From the NCBI GenBank assembly GCA_016933275.1, contig JAFGBI010000389.1, positions 1-34,106 of the forward strand: a DNA stretch of 34,106 nucleotides, read 5' to 3'. Of this stretch, positions 16,356-25,625 are shown in pieces. The translations under genes and the position numbers were made by a program. The notes below the pieces were generated by a model that had not been told where the DNA came from, did no database searches, and saw only the letters and a list, made by a program, of their open reading frames with translations. The DNA is from Polyangiaceae bacterium (GTDB lineage: Bacteria > Myxococcota_A > Polyangia > Polyangiales > Polyangiaceae). The number at the start of each line of letters is the position of its first letter. The stretch's first letter is position 1.

Positions 16356-17153
16356 ATGGTGATCCGACCAGCAGTGGCGACAGCAACCCTACTTACCACG
16401 GTGATCTCGCTCTTCGCAGGTCCGGTTGCGGCAGCAGAAGAGGAGGAGGACCAGGCTCCCGAGAAGACCGCCGTCGACCGCGCACTCGATCCGAACTCAC
16501 CCGAGGAGGAGAGTGGGCGAAACTACTACTTCGTCGGCATGCGTTACCGTTCCATGATCGCACCGGCGTTCATCCAGCGGTGGTTCGCCGACGGCGGGCG
16601 CACGGTGCTCGTGCACGGGGTGGGTCCCGAATTCATCTCGCGCCGGGACCACATGGAGCTCGCCTTGAGCCCTTGGTACGCGAGCTACCGGATGAAGGAG
16701 ACGCCCTTCAAGGCCAAGGACGATCCAGACAGCGCCTGGGAGATCGTGGAGAGCAAGCTCAAGGTGATCTACCTCACCGTCGACATCAACTGGAGCCTCG
16801 ACGTGAGCGAGATGGTGGCGATCAACCTCGGTCTTGGCGCCGGGTTCGGGTTCCTGTTCGGGAAGCTCCATCGCAACCAGGCCTATCCTGCTGGGGCGAC
16901 CGATCCCGAGAACTACGAGAAGTGCCCCTCCGAGTTTTTCCACCCCTGGTGCGACAACGACAACGACCACTATGGCGACTACGACGAGAAGAGCTGGGCG
17001 AACGGCGGCGACAAGCCCATGGTCTATCCTTGGATCGTGTTTCCCCAGGTCGGCGTCCGCGTGAAGCCTCACCGGCACTTCGCTGCGCACTTCGACACGG
17101 GCTTCGGCACTAGCGGCTTCTTCCTCGGTCTCGGCGCGGACTACGGGATCTGA
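16356..17153 (+). CDS. Exported hypothetical protein, barrel-like
   Basis: 265 residues from ATG 16356, with AAGGAGGAG about ten bases upstream. The signal peptide (MVIRPAVATATLLTTVISLF) probably ends at AAA before EEEEDQ. The rest alternates strands and turns (YYFVGMRYRSMIAPAFIQRW, MELALSPWYASYRMKE, KVIYLTVDINWSLDVSEMV, INLGLGAGFGFLFGKL, VGVRVKPHRHFAAHFDTGFG) and ends GLGADYGI, as expected for an outer-membrane barrel of about 8-10 strands. One long loop has two cysteines and many Asp/Asn (CDNDNDHYGDYD) and might bind calcium. I do not recognise a named family. Its stop is 33 bases before the large kinase/activator gene in the same frame, so read-through transcription is likely. Confidence 0.8.
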   Translation: MVIRPAVATATLLTTVISLFAGPVAAAEEEEDQAPEKTAVDRALDPNSPEEESGRNYYFVGMRYRSMIAPAFIQRWFADGGRTVLVHGVGPEFISRRDHMELALSPWYASYRMKETPFKAKDDPDSAWEIVESKLKVIYLTVDINWSLDVSEMVAINLGLGAGFGFLFGKLHRNQAYPAGATDPENYEKCPSEFFHPWCDNDNDHYGDYDEKSWANGGDKPMVYPWIVFPQVGVRVKPHRHFAAHFDTGFGTSGFFLGLGADYGI

Positions 17154-17186
17154 GCGAGAGCGGCGCCCCGCTCGTCAGAGGCGACC

Positions 17187-20100
17187 TTGACCCTCACCTT
17201 CCCGCTCCGCTACCAGCCGCTCCGCCGCCTTGGCCAGGGGGGAGGCGGGGAGGTGTGGGCTGTCCGGGATCGGTACCAGGCGAGCAACTACGCGCTCAAG
17301 GTGCTCGGCGAGGACGCCACCGAAGCGGAGATGGCGGCGCTGGTGCGAGAGGCGGTCGCTCTCTCCGGGCTGGAAGGGCTCGGCGTCCCGCGGGTGCAGC
17401 GCTTCGGGCGTCTTCCTGGCAGCGGTCGGCCCTTCATGGTGCGCGAGCTGGTCGAGGGACGAAGTCTGCTCGATCTGATCGACAGCGGGCACGATCTGCG
17501 GTGCGCGCTCGACGCCGTCGCGCGCGCGGCCGACCAGCTCACGGAGGTGCACCGGGCGGGGCTCTTCCACGGAGACGTCAAGCCCGCCAACGTGATCGTC
17601 GCCGTGGACGGAGCCGCGACCCTCGTGGATCTGGGGCTGTCGGCACCGTGGCGCGAAGGGGGGACGAAGCCGGAAGGACTCACCCCGAAGTACGCGGCCC
17701 CCGAGCTCTTCGAGGGGCTTCCGCTGACGGTGCGGGCGGAGGTCTACGCGCTCGGCGCGACCCTCGCCGAGGCCCTAGAGAAGGCGCCGAGCGGAGCCGT
17801 TTCGCCTACCGGTCGGCAGGCGGTAGAGGAAGTCTCGTCACGGGCCACCGCGGCGAGACCCGACCAGCGCTTCCCGTCCGCCGATGAGTTCGCGGTGGCC
17901 TTGCGTCGCGCGGCGGGCTTGCGCCAACCTACCCTCGAGCTCGAGCCTGCGCTCGGGTGGCCCGTGGTGGGCATCGACGCTACCGCCGGTCGTCTGCTGG
18001 ACGCGAGCTGCGCGTTGCCGCCCGGCGCGATCCTCCGCGTGGAGGGACCGGTCGACTCCGGGCGCACGGTCCTCGTTCGTCGTCTCGCCTGGTCGCTTGG
18101 GATCGAGGGACGCCCGCTGGTGTGGCTGGACGGAGCCCTGGCGAGCTCGGCCGAGGCCATCCGTGTCGAGCTCGGGGCGTACGAGACCCGACGCGGGCTC
18201 CTGCTGCTGATCGACGATGCGAACGACCTCGCGGGGGACGCCGAGGCCGAAGTGAGCCGCGCGCTCGCCGAGGGAGCGCGGGCGGTGGTGGTGGGCAGCC
18301 TGCCACCCGGCGACGGGATCCCGTTCGGGGTGCCACCCCTCGAACCTCGAGCGGCTGCGGATCTGATTCGGCGTGCCGTACCGTCGCTCACCGAGAATCT
18401 CATCGACCGCGCTTACGAGCTCGCCGGAGGCAGGCCCGGGATCCTACGCCGGCTGGTCCGCCGCATCGCGCGGTCACCGGTCGCCTCCGAGGCGGACATC
18501 GTGCGCGCGCTCGCGGGTAGCGCCCACGACATGACCAGCGTCACCGATGCGCTCTCCCCGCTCGGTCGTGCTCGCGCCTTGATTGACCGGGGCCGCTATT
18601 CGGATGCACGCCCGCTGATGGACGCGGTCGCGGACCACGGTCTCGCCGCCGAGATCGAGCGCGCGCGGTTGGATCTCGGGCTCGGCAACGCTGCCCAGGC
18701 CTGTGCGCGCCTGCGTGCGGCCGAGCCCCTCGCTGATGCCGCGCTGCGGGACCAAGCCGTCGAGGCTCGAGACGAAGCCGTGCGGTGGCGGGTGTTCCTC
18801 GCGCGAGCGCTGATCGGCGTCGCCGAGTACCGGGCCGCCATCGACCTCGTCCGGGATTTGGTGGACGACCCCACTCCCCTCGGCGTCGAGGCACTCTCGT
18901 ACGCCGGGCTCGCCGAGTCGTACTTGGGCAACCACGACGCGGCCCGTCGGTCGCTCGAGGGCGCCGTCGAACGCGCGGTCGAGCTTGGCTTCGCCCGGAC
19001 CGAGGCGGTTGCGCTCTCCTCGCTTGGGGTGGCCCTTCAGCGCGGCGACCATGTCGACGAGGCGCGTCAGGTCTACGAACGCGCGATCGATGCGGCCGAG
19101 CGGGCCGGAGAAGCTGGGCTCCTCGGGTCCACCCAGCTCAACCTTGCCGGCGTCCTCAAGGTTGGCGGCGATCTCGCTCGGGCGATCGAGCTCTTCGAGG
19201 CGGCAGTCGACATGGGGCGGCGCTCCGGTCGCCTCTCGACCGTGCGCAACGCGCTGCTCAACCTCGCCAACACCGACCTTTACCTCGGCCGCCTCGGGCG
19301 GGCGCGCGCCAGCATCGAGGCGCTCGACGAGCAGCGCGCGGAGCTGGCTCCCTTCGTGCAAGCGCAGATCATCGGGCAGAAGGCCGAGCTCGCCGCACGC
19401 AACGGTGAGGTCGAACGCGCCCTGCTCCTCTACGAGCAATGTGCCGACGCATACGCGGCGCTCGGACGCGGGATCGACGCCGCGGAGGCTAGCCTCGAGG
19501 GTGTCCTCGTAGGATCCCGCGCGGGATGTCCCGACGTGACGGATCTGCGCCAGAAGCTCGAGCAGGCGCAAATCGTGCTCGGGGACCGGCCGGTGCATCG
19601 TCCCCTGGCCCTGCTCGCCGCGGCGCGGGTCGCCTGGCTGGGGCGTGACGTGGGCGGCGCCCGGCGGTCAATCGACGCTGCCCTTCAGGCTGCCCAGGCG
19701 GCGGCACAGCGGGAGTGGATCTGGCGCGCCCTCGAGATTCGGGCCGAGCTCGCCGAGTTGGCCGGACAGTCCGTGGCGGCGCGTCGCGATCGTGAGGAGG
19801 CACTGGCGGTGCTGGAGGAGATCGGTGCTCGACTGCCCCGCGATCTCCGCGAGGTCTACTGGAATGATGCGCGACGGCGCGCGCTCAGGGATTCGGTCAA
19901 GGCTCACGTCGGGCACGCGGTCACGGAGCGCTTCTCGGCCGCCGCCTACTCTGCCAGCTCACCACCGCCGCCGGAGGTGGCGGCGTCCGACCGGCAGCGC
20001 GCGACGGCGCGAGCGCAGACCTCGCAGGAAACGCGGCTCGCCCGCATCCTAGAGATCAACGGGGAGCTCGCCGGGGAGATCGATCTCGATCGGCTCACCG

Positions 20101-21761
20101 CGCGTATCACGGACCATGCGGTGGACTTGCTCCGTGCCGAACGGGGGTTCGTGGTGCTGCTCGGTGCGGACGGCTCGCTCACCGTCCACACCTCGCGAAC
20201 GCGGCTAGGGGACGAGCCACACGCGGAATTCTCCCGGTCGATCGCGCGCTCCGTGCTCGCGAAGGGGGAGCCACTCGTCAGCCTGAGCGCCCGCGATGAT
20301 CAACGGATGGCCGCGTATGCGTCGGTCCACCAGCTGGCGCTCCATTCCGTGGCCTGCGCGCCGATCCACGCCCCGTCGGGTCCCGCGATCGGGGCTCTCT
20401 ACGTGGAGACGCGGCACCGGCCGGGTCTCGATTTCGAACGCGAGCTCCCGACCCTGGTGGCGCTGGCGAATCAGGTGGCGATCGCCATCGAGAACGCCCG
20501 CCTCGTGCTCGAGAATCGTCGGCGCGCCGAGGACCTCGCGCGCGCCAACGAGCGTCTCGAGGAGGCTCACGCTCGCCTCCGGGAGCTACTCGGCGACCGC
20601 ACTGAGCAGCTCAAGCGGGCCCGGCAGAAGCTCCGAGAGACCCGGGACACTCTCTACGGCCACTTCGGCTACCAGGGGTTGGTCGGGACGAGCGCCGCCA
20701 TGCGGCGGGTCTATGCGCTGATCGACCGCGTGAAGGACACGGATATCCCCGTGCTGATCACGGGGGAGAGCGGCACCGGCAAGGAGATGGTTGCGCGCGC
20801 GATCCACGACGCCTCCCTGCGCGCCAAGGGGAAGTTCCTCGGGGTAAACTGCGGTGCCATCCCCGACAACCTGCTCGAGAGCGAGCTGTTCGGGCACGTG
20901 AGGGGGGCCTTCACGGGCGCCGATCGCGAGCGAAAGGGGCTTTTTCGGGAGTGCCAGGGGGGGACGGTGTTGCTCGACGAGATCGGCGAGATGGCGACCA
21001 AGATGCAGGCGGGAATGCTCCGCGTGCTGCAGGAGCGAAAGGTCCGTCCGGTTGGGGGCACCCAGGAAGAAGACGTCGATGTGCGGACCATCTTCGCTAC
21101 CCATCGCGACCTGGAGGCGATGGTGAGCGCCGGGCAATTTCGTGAGGATCTGTACTATCGCATCCACGTCGTCGTGGTGCCGCTGCCCCCCTTGCGCCAA
21201 CGTCCGGAGGACGTACCGCAGCTCGTCGACCATTTCCTCGGGAGGTTCGCGGCCCGCTACAAGCGCGAGAGAGGCACGGTCTCGCGGGAAGCCCTGCGAG
21301 TCTTGACGGGCTGCGAGTGGCCGGGGAACGTGCGGCAGCTAGAGCATGTGCTGCTGAACGCTTGGATCCTGGCGGACGGACCGGAGGTGGACGTTGGAGA
21401 TCTCGCCCTGCCCGGCGGTCCATCGGCGGTCGACTCGATTGCGCCCCTCCCGCTCCCTGACGCGGTCGCGGCCGAGCGCAGGGCCGACGCTGCACCCTCG
21501 GCGGCCCGTAGTCCTCGGGCGACGCAAGGGACCCTGGCGGCGGCCGGCTCTGCGTGCGCTCCGGCCACGAGCGCGGAGCCAGAGGGGGGCCGTGTCGGTC
21601 GAGGAACCGGGCGGTCGATCTCGCAACACCATTCCGCGGAGCGGGAACGGATCGTCCAGGCGTTGGAGGCCTGCAACTGGAACCGCGTGAAGGCGGCCGA
21701 GTTGAGCGGCATTCCCAGGCGGACGTTCTACCGTCGACTGCGCGAATACGGCATCCAGTAG
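17187..21761 (+). CDS. Ser/Thr kinase-TPR-GAF-sigma-54 activator fusion
   Basis: 1524 residues. The TTG at 17187 is the only start between the previous in-frame stop (17151) and the kinase glycine loop. Kinase domain 9-245: LGQGGGGEVW (15-24), Lys38, HGDVKPANV with catalytic Asp130, DLG (148-150) for DFG, and APELF. Next is a P-loop-like module (GPVDSGRT at 287-294, Arg where Lys is usual; LLLLIDDAND near 336), TPR-like helices (about 455-900), a GAF domain (about 950-1110), a coiled coil, the sigma-54 AAA+ domain with GESGTGKE (about 1190), GAFTGAD (about 1240), VLLDEIGEM and FREDLYYRI, and a Fis-type helix-turn-helix at the C-terminus (AAELSGIPRRTFYRRLREYG). It should therefore activate sigma-54 RNA polymerase at enhancers, with kinase and GAF inputs. 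The neighbour converging on it is a second sigma-54 activator carrying an FHA domain. Confidence 0.95.
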   Translation: MTLTFPLRYQPLRRLGQGGGGEVWAVRDRYQASNYALKVLGEDATEAEMAALVREAVALSGLEGLGVPRVQRFGRLPGSGRPFMVRELVEGRSLLDLIDSGHDLRCALDAVARAADQLTEVHRAGLFHGDVKPANVIVAVDGAATLVDLGLSAPWREGGTKPEGLTPKYAAPELFEGLPLTVRAEVYALGATLAEALEKAPSGAVSPTGRQAVEEVSSRATAARPDQRFPSADEFAVALRRAAGLRQPTLELEPALGWPVVGIDATAGRLLDASCALPPGAILRVEGPVDSGRTVLVRRLAWSLGIEGRPLVWLDGALASSAEAIRVELGAYETRRGLLLLIDDANDLAGDAEAEVSRALAEGARAVVVGSLPPGDGIPFGVPPLEPRAAADLIRRAVPSLTENLIDRAYELAGGRPGILRRLVRRIARSPVASEADIVRALAGSAHDMTSVTDALSPLGRARALIDRGRYSDARPLMDAVADHGLAAEIERARLDLGLGNAAQACARLRAAEPLADAALRDQAVEARDEAVRWRVFLARALIGVAEYRAAIDLVRDLVDDPTPLGVEALSYAGLAESYLGNHDAARRSLEGAVERAVELGFARTEAVALSSLGVALQRGDHVDEARQVYERAIDAAERAGEAGLLGSTQLNLAGVLKVGGDLARAIELFEAAVDMGRRSGRLSTVRNALLNLANTDLYLGRLGRARASIEALDEQRAELAPFVQAQIIGQKAELAARNGEVERALLLYEQCADAYAALGRGIDAAEASLEGVLVGSRAGCPDVTDLRQKLEQAQIVLGDRPVHRPLALLAAARVAWLGRDVGGARRSIDAALQAAQAAAQREWIWRALEIRAELAELAGQSVAARRDREEALAVLEEIGARLPRDLREVYWNDARRRALRDSVKAHVGHAVTERFSAAAYSASSPPPPEVAASDRQRATARAQTSQETRLARILEINGELAGEIDLDRLTARITDHAVDLLRAERGFVVLLGADGSLTVHTSRTRLGDEPHAEFSRSIARSVLAKGEPLVSLSARDDQRMAAYASVHQLALHSVACAPIHAPSGPAIGALYVETRHRPGLDFERELPTLVALANQVAIAIENARLVLENRRRAEDLARANERLEEAHARLRELLGDRTEQLKRARQKLRETRDTLYGHFGYQGLVGTSAAMRRVYALIDRVKDTDIPVLITGESGTGKEMVARAIHDASLRAKGKFLGVNCGAIPDNLLESELFGHVRGAFTGADRERKGLFRECQGGTVLLDEIGEMATKMQAGMLRVLQERKVRPVGGTQEEDVDVRTIFATHRDLEAMVSAGQFREDLYYRIHVVVVPLPPLRQRPEDVPQLVDHFLGRFAARYKRERGTVSREALRVLTGCEWPGNVRQLEHVLLNAWILADGPEVDVGDLALPGGPSAVDSIAPLPLPDAVAAERRADAAPSAARSPRATQGTLAAAGSACAPATSAEPEGGRVGRGTGRSISQHHSAERERIVQALEACNWNRVKAAELSGIPRRTFYRRLREYGIQ

Positions 21762-21811
21762 ACCGCGTTCACCCCTCCCAACGGGCAGTGATCGGGTGAG
21801 GTCCGCCTCCT

Positions 21812-23758
21812 TCAACCGATGCCGAGCTGCCGAAGCTTCTTGTGGAGGCCTTCGCGGGTGATGCCCAGCGCCTTGGCGGCCGCCGTCTTGCTGTTGCCGT
21901 GCTCCCTCAACGACTCAAGGATGAAGAGCTTCTCGACGTGCTCGACCATCTCGCGGAGCGTGCCCTTGGGCGTCGTTCCCCGCTGGAACACGTCCTTCAA
22001 CTTCCGCACCTTCGCACTGACGAGGTTCGGGGTGACGAGGCCGTCCACCTCGGCCTGGATCACCAGCCGCTGGATCTCGTTCTCGAGCTCGCGGACGTTG
22101 CCGGGCCAGTCGTAGGCGGCGAGGATCTCTAGAGTCTCTTGCGTCAACGCCGCGACGGGCTTGCCGATCTCCCTCGTGTAGCGATCGAGGAAGTGGTTGG
22201 CCAGTCGTGGCACGTCGTCGCGCCGCTCTCGCAGCGGTGGGACGTGGAGAGGGAAGACCTTCAATCGGTAGAAGAGATCCTCCCGGAATCGGCCCGCCTC
22301 CACCTCCTTTTCGAGGTTGCGGTTGGTGGCAGCGACGATGCGCACGTCGACGTACTTGACGGTCGTAGCCCCCAGCGGCCGGATCTCGCCCTCCTGCAAT
22401 GCGCGCAGGAGTTTGGCTTGGAGGGGGAGCGGGAGCTCGGCGACCTCGTCGAGGAAGAGCGTTCCGCCGTCGGCGACATCGAAGAGACCGCGCTTGTCCT
22501 CGGTGGCGCCCGTGAAGGCACCGCGACGGTGGCCGAAGAGCGCGCTCTCGAGCAGGTTCTCCGGCATCGCAGCGCAGTTCTGGGCGACGAATAGCCGGTC
22601 TCGTCGGCGTGAGCGATAGTGAACGGCGGCGGCAATGAGCTCTTTGCCGACGCCCGTTTCCCCCTCGATGAGCACGGTCACCCGGGTGTCGACCACCTTG
22701 TCCAGCTGGGCCAGCAGCGCACGCATGGCGCGGCTTTCGCCGATGATGTCGATCTGTCCGCGGCGGCTGCGTTCACGGCTCCGGAGGTAGGAGTTCTCCC
22801 GTTCGAGGCGCTGCTCTGCGGCCACGAGGCGGCGGATGAGCCGGGAATTGTCGACGGCGAGCGAGGCGTTGTGCGACAGCACCGACAGCACATCGACGTC
22901 GTTGGGGTCGAACATCGCGGGCACGTCCCGGTTGTCCACCTGGAGGACGCCGAGGATCTCCTCACCGCGCCAGAGCGGGATTCCGATGGTGCTGCGGATG
23001 CTGGCCCCGAGCAGCGACTCCGAGCTGAAGGACTCGGCGGGCGCGTCGGCTGCGAGCACCGCCGCCCGTTGGGCCACGACTCGGCGGAAGACGCTCCGAG
23101 TGATGGGCACCGGGCTTTCAGGCGCCGCGGCCCCGCCGTCCGGGCCCCGCACGCGCGTGATCACTGGGAGGTATGCTGGCGTGGCGGCGTCTCCGTTGTC
23201 GTCGCGCAGTACGACGGTCGCGTGGGTCGCCCGCGGCACCAATTCGAGCGCCGCGTCGGCGACCACCGCGACCACGCCGTCGAGGTCCGGGGCGATCCCG
23301 ATCCGGTGCTGGACTCGCGCCAGGGTCCGGAGCACCTCACCGTTTCGTTGCGCGCTCACCAGATCCGTGGGGAGGTCGCGCAAGGGACGGACGTCGATCA
23401 CGTGTGTGGTATCGGGGGCCTCGGGGAGGACAACGGACAGGACCGTGCTCTCGTCGCCGATCCCGCCGAGTTCGACGCGATCACCGTTGGCGAGTTCAAC
23501 GCGCCACCCATTGTGCTCGCGGAGCTCGAGGCGCTCCTCACCCCGCCTGACCGCGGTTCCGTTGGTGCTGCGGAGATCCTGGAGGATGACGGCATCGCCG
23601 TTGCGGAGGACACGGGCGTGCTCGCTCGAAACATGGGCGTCGGGCAAGACCAGATCGGCGTGTGGCGCCCGCCCGATCAGGGCGGACTCGGCCGGCAGCT
23701 CGAACACCGACCCACGAGCGGCCCCGGAGACGACCTCGAAGTGGACTGATGGAGGCAT
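21812..23758 (-). CDS. FHA-GAF-sigma-54 activator with Fis-type DNA-binding domain
   Basis: 648 residues from ATG 23758; a GTG at 23776 would add six. The FHA domain (about 1-110) has the phosphothreonine-binding residues GR, SSEHARV and STNGT. GAF lies at about 150-310. The AAA+ domain has GETGVGKE (about 364), GAFTGAT (about 412), TLFLDEVAELP and FREDLFYRL; the C-terminus is a Fis-like helix-turn-helix (TAAAKALGITREGLHKKLR). It should open sigma-54 promoters once its FHA domain has bound a phosphorylated partner, a mode known for myxobacterial enhancer-binding proteins. No receiver domain is present. It converges on the kinase-activator fusion with a 50-base gap, which makes phosphorylation by that kinase a reasonable but untested idea. 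Confidence 0.95.
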   Translation of the reverse strand: MPPSVHFEVVSGAARGSVFELPAESALIGRAPHADLVLPDAHVSSEHARVLRNGDAVILQDLRSTNGTAVRRGEERLELREHNGWRVELANGDRVELGGIGDESTVLSVVLPEAPDTTHVIDVRPLRDLPTDLVSAQRNGEVLRTLARVQHRIGIAPDLDGVVAVVADAALELVPRATHATVVLRDDNGDAATPAYLPVITRVRGPDGGAAAPESPVPITRSVFRRVVAQRAAVLAADAPAESFSSESLLGASIRSTIGIPLWRGEEILGVLQVDNRDVPAMFDPNDVDVLSVLSHNASLAVDNSRLIRRLVAAEQRLERENSYLRSRERSRRGQIDIIGESRAMRALLAQLDKVVDTRVTVLIEGETGVGKELIAAAVHYRSRRRDRLFVAQNCAAMPENLLESALFGHRRGAFTGATEDKRGLFDVADGGTLFLDEVAELPLPLQAKLLRALQEGEIRPLGATTVKYVDVRIVAATNRNLEKEVEAGRFREDLFYRLKVFPLHVPPLRERRDDVPRLANHFLDRYTREIGKPVAALTQETLEILAAYDWPGNVRELENEIQRLVIQAEVDGLVTPNLVSAKVRKLKDVFQRGTTPKGTLREMVEHVEKLFILESLREHGNSKTAAAKALGITREGLHKKLRQLGIG

Positions 23759-23779
23759 GACGCAGCGGTGAGACACGAC

Positions 23780-23809
23780 GGGCCCCGGAGAAGGGTACCC
23801 CCGGGGCCC
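23780..23809. terminator. GC-rich hairpin between FHA activator and HEAT lipoprotein genes
   Basis: GGGCCCCGG (23780-23788) and CCGGGGCCC (23801-23809) form a perfect 9-bp stem with a 12-base loop, 26 bases beyond the stop codon of the upstream minus-strand gene. There is no T-run, so termination would be weak or factor-assisted. It separates two same-strand genes and may insulate the regulator gene. Confidence 0.5.
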
Positions 23810-23834
23810 GCTGCATCGGAGGGTTGGAGACTCG

Positions 23835-25625
23835 CTACTTCCCGGCCCGAGCTCTGATCCGGTACATCACCTGCTTCAGACCCGCATCGCCCTGGATCCG
23901 GTTCTTGTCCGCCGTCTTCACGTTCGCCTCGATGATCTTCTCGAGGCTGTCCGCGACCTCTGCCGAGCCCTTCGGCAACAGATAGTCGATCGCGCTCGCC
24001 ACCGCGTAGCGCACCGCCGCGTTTTCGATGCCCCCGAGGCGCTCCACGATCTGAGCGGGCGTCTTCTCGTCGCCATGGATAGCGAGCATGTACGCGCACT
24101 TGATGCCCTTGAACTGGGTGTCCTTCGCCTGCGATTCGCTCTTCTCGATGGTCGAGAGGTAGCAGGGCACGCGATCACCACAGGCCTTGAGGACCTCGTC
24201 AGCCTGCTCGAAGAGCGGCTCCTCGAAGTACTTGTACTTGCTCTTCGCATCCGTCTGCTTGGTGCCCCACTCTCCCATCAGCGCCTTCAGGGACGCCATC
24301 TGGTTGGCCCTTGCGAGCTTGAACGCCGTGGCGAGGATGGTGGCGCGGAGATCCTTCAGGTCCTCCTGGTTCGGCGCCTTCATGCCCCGGCCAAGGCCGA
24401 TCAGCCAGTCGACCATCGTCGGATCGTAGAACCGGGTGACGGAGTCGGCGACCAGCACCGGCAGCGCCTTGCCACCGCCCGCGATCGAGACATCGAGGTC
24501 GAGCATCTTCATGCCCTCCTGGAACCCGGCCTTCGACTCTGCCGTGGCGGGGATCTTCGCCAGCTCGGAGAGGAGCACCGCGCGATTGCTCTTGATCTCC
24601 GTCGTTCGGATCACGTCCAGAATCGGCTTGATCGCGCTCTGGTTCCCCGACATGCCGAGCACGATCGCCGCCATCGGAACCCACGGCTGGTCCTTGTCCG
24701 GCTCCTTCGCTCCGCCCTTCACCAGCTTCTGCAGCTGAAAGTCCTTGAGCTTCGTCTCCTCGCCCTTCAGCAGCTTCACTGCCATGTCCACCGACGGCTG
24801 CCCAATCTTGACCAGCGCCAGCAGCGCGGTCTGCGCCACGTCGCCCTTGGCGGGATCGAGGATCACCTTCATCAGGAGCTCGGCCGCCGACGGCTCGCGG
24901 AGCTCGCCCAGGATCTGGGCCGATACCGTCTGCCAGAAGAGTTGGTCCTTGTACTCGTCGACCGACTCGGGCTTCTTCTGATCCGGAGGCTTGATCTCGG
25001 CCTCGAGCATCTTCTTGAGCGGCTCGGTCCACGCCTTGTCCGGCGCGGCGAGCATGGTGGCGTTCAGGTCCTTGTAGGTGATGCCACCCAGCATCGAGCT
25101 CGTCTTCAGTTTCTGGAAGACCTCGATGATGGACGAGTTCAAGCTCGCGAGCTTGAGGTCGCCCTGGGCGCGGATCGCCCACTTGATGTCCTGTTCGTCT
25201 TGCTTGCCGGTTGGCTTCTTGACGAACTCATCGAGTGCTTTCTTCAGCGCGGGTTCGGTCCGCTTGTCGCGGAAGGACGCGATGAGCTTGATGAGCGAAA
25301 CTCGCGTCTTCGTGTCCATGTCGGCGTAGTTCTCGACATACGTCTTCGTCAGCGGCTCGATCATCTTGTCGACCAGCGCCTTGACGTCGGCGTTGGTGGC
25401 ATCGCTGCCCGCCTTCGTCAGGCCGTCCTGGTAGAACTGGTCCAGCCGCTTGATGGCTGGAGCTCGCCATTTCGGGTCAGCGAGCTTGTCGACCCAGTAC
25501 TCCGGCTGGCTCTCGTCCTTGCATCCGACGAGGGTCGTGGCCAGGGTTGCGGTCGCCACCACGGCAGCGGTACCCAGCGTGAGATGACGCATGAGCGAGG
25601 CGATGGTTCGCGTCGTTCGGAACAT
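23835..25625 (-). CDS. HEAT-repeat-like lipoprotein
   Basis: 596 residues from ATG 25625, which has GGGAGG nine bases upstream; the longer frame to 25712 lacks this. The signal peptide ends in TLVGCKDES with lipobox LVGC, so the mature protein starts at a lipidated Cys. The body is a long series of alpha-helical hairpins, with repeated themes such as SAAELLMKVILDPAKGDVAQ, LLALVKIGQPSVDMAVKLL and IENAAVRYAVASAIDYLLP, typical of HEAT/Armadillo solenoids. These are protein-binding scaffolds; the partner here is unknown. The composition (many Lys, fewer Arg) differs from most neighbours. It is preceded by a 520-base gap that contains a likely promoter. Confidence 0.82.
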   Translation of the reverse strand: MFRTTRTIASLMRHLTLGTAAVVATATLATTLVGCKDESQPEYWVDKLADPKWRAPAIKRLDQFYQDGLTKAGSDATNADVKALVDKMIEPLTKTYVENYADMDTKTRVSLIKLIASFRDKRTEPALKKALDEFVKKPTGKQDEQDIKWAIRAQGDLKLASLNSSIIEVFQKLKTSSMLGGITYKDLNATMLAAPDKAWTEPLKKMLEAEIKPPDQKKPESVDEYKDQLFWQTVSAQILGELREPSAAELLMKVILDPAKGDVAQTALLALVKIGQPSVDMAVKLLKGEETKLKDFQLQKLVKGGAKEPDKDQPWVPMAAIVLGMSGNQSAIKPILDVIRTTEIKSNRAVLLSELAKIPATAESKAGFQEGMKMLDLDVSIAGGGKALPVLVADSVTRFYDPTMVDWLIGLGRGMKAPNQEDLKDLRATILATAFKLARANQMASLKALMGEWGTKQTDAKSKYKYFEEPLFEQADEVLKACGDRVPCYLSTIEKSESQAKDTQFKGIKCAYMLAIHGDEKTPAQIVERLGGIENAAVRYAVASAIDYLLPKGSAEVADSLEKIIEANVKTADKNRIQGDAGLKQVMYRIRARAGK

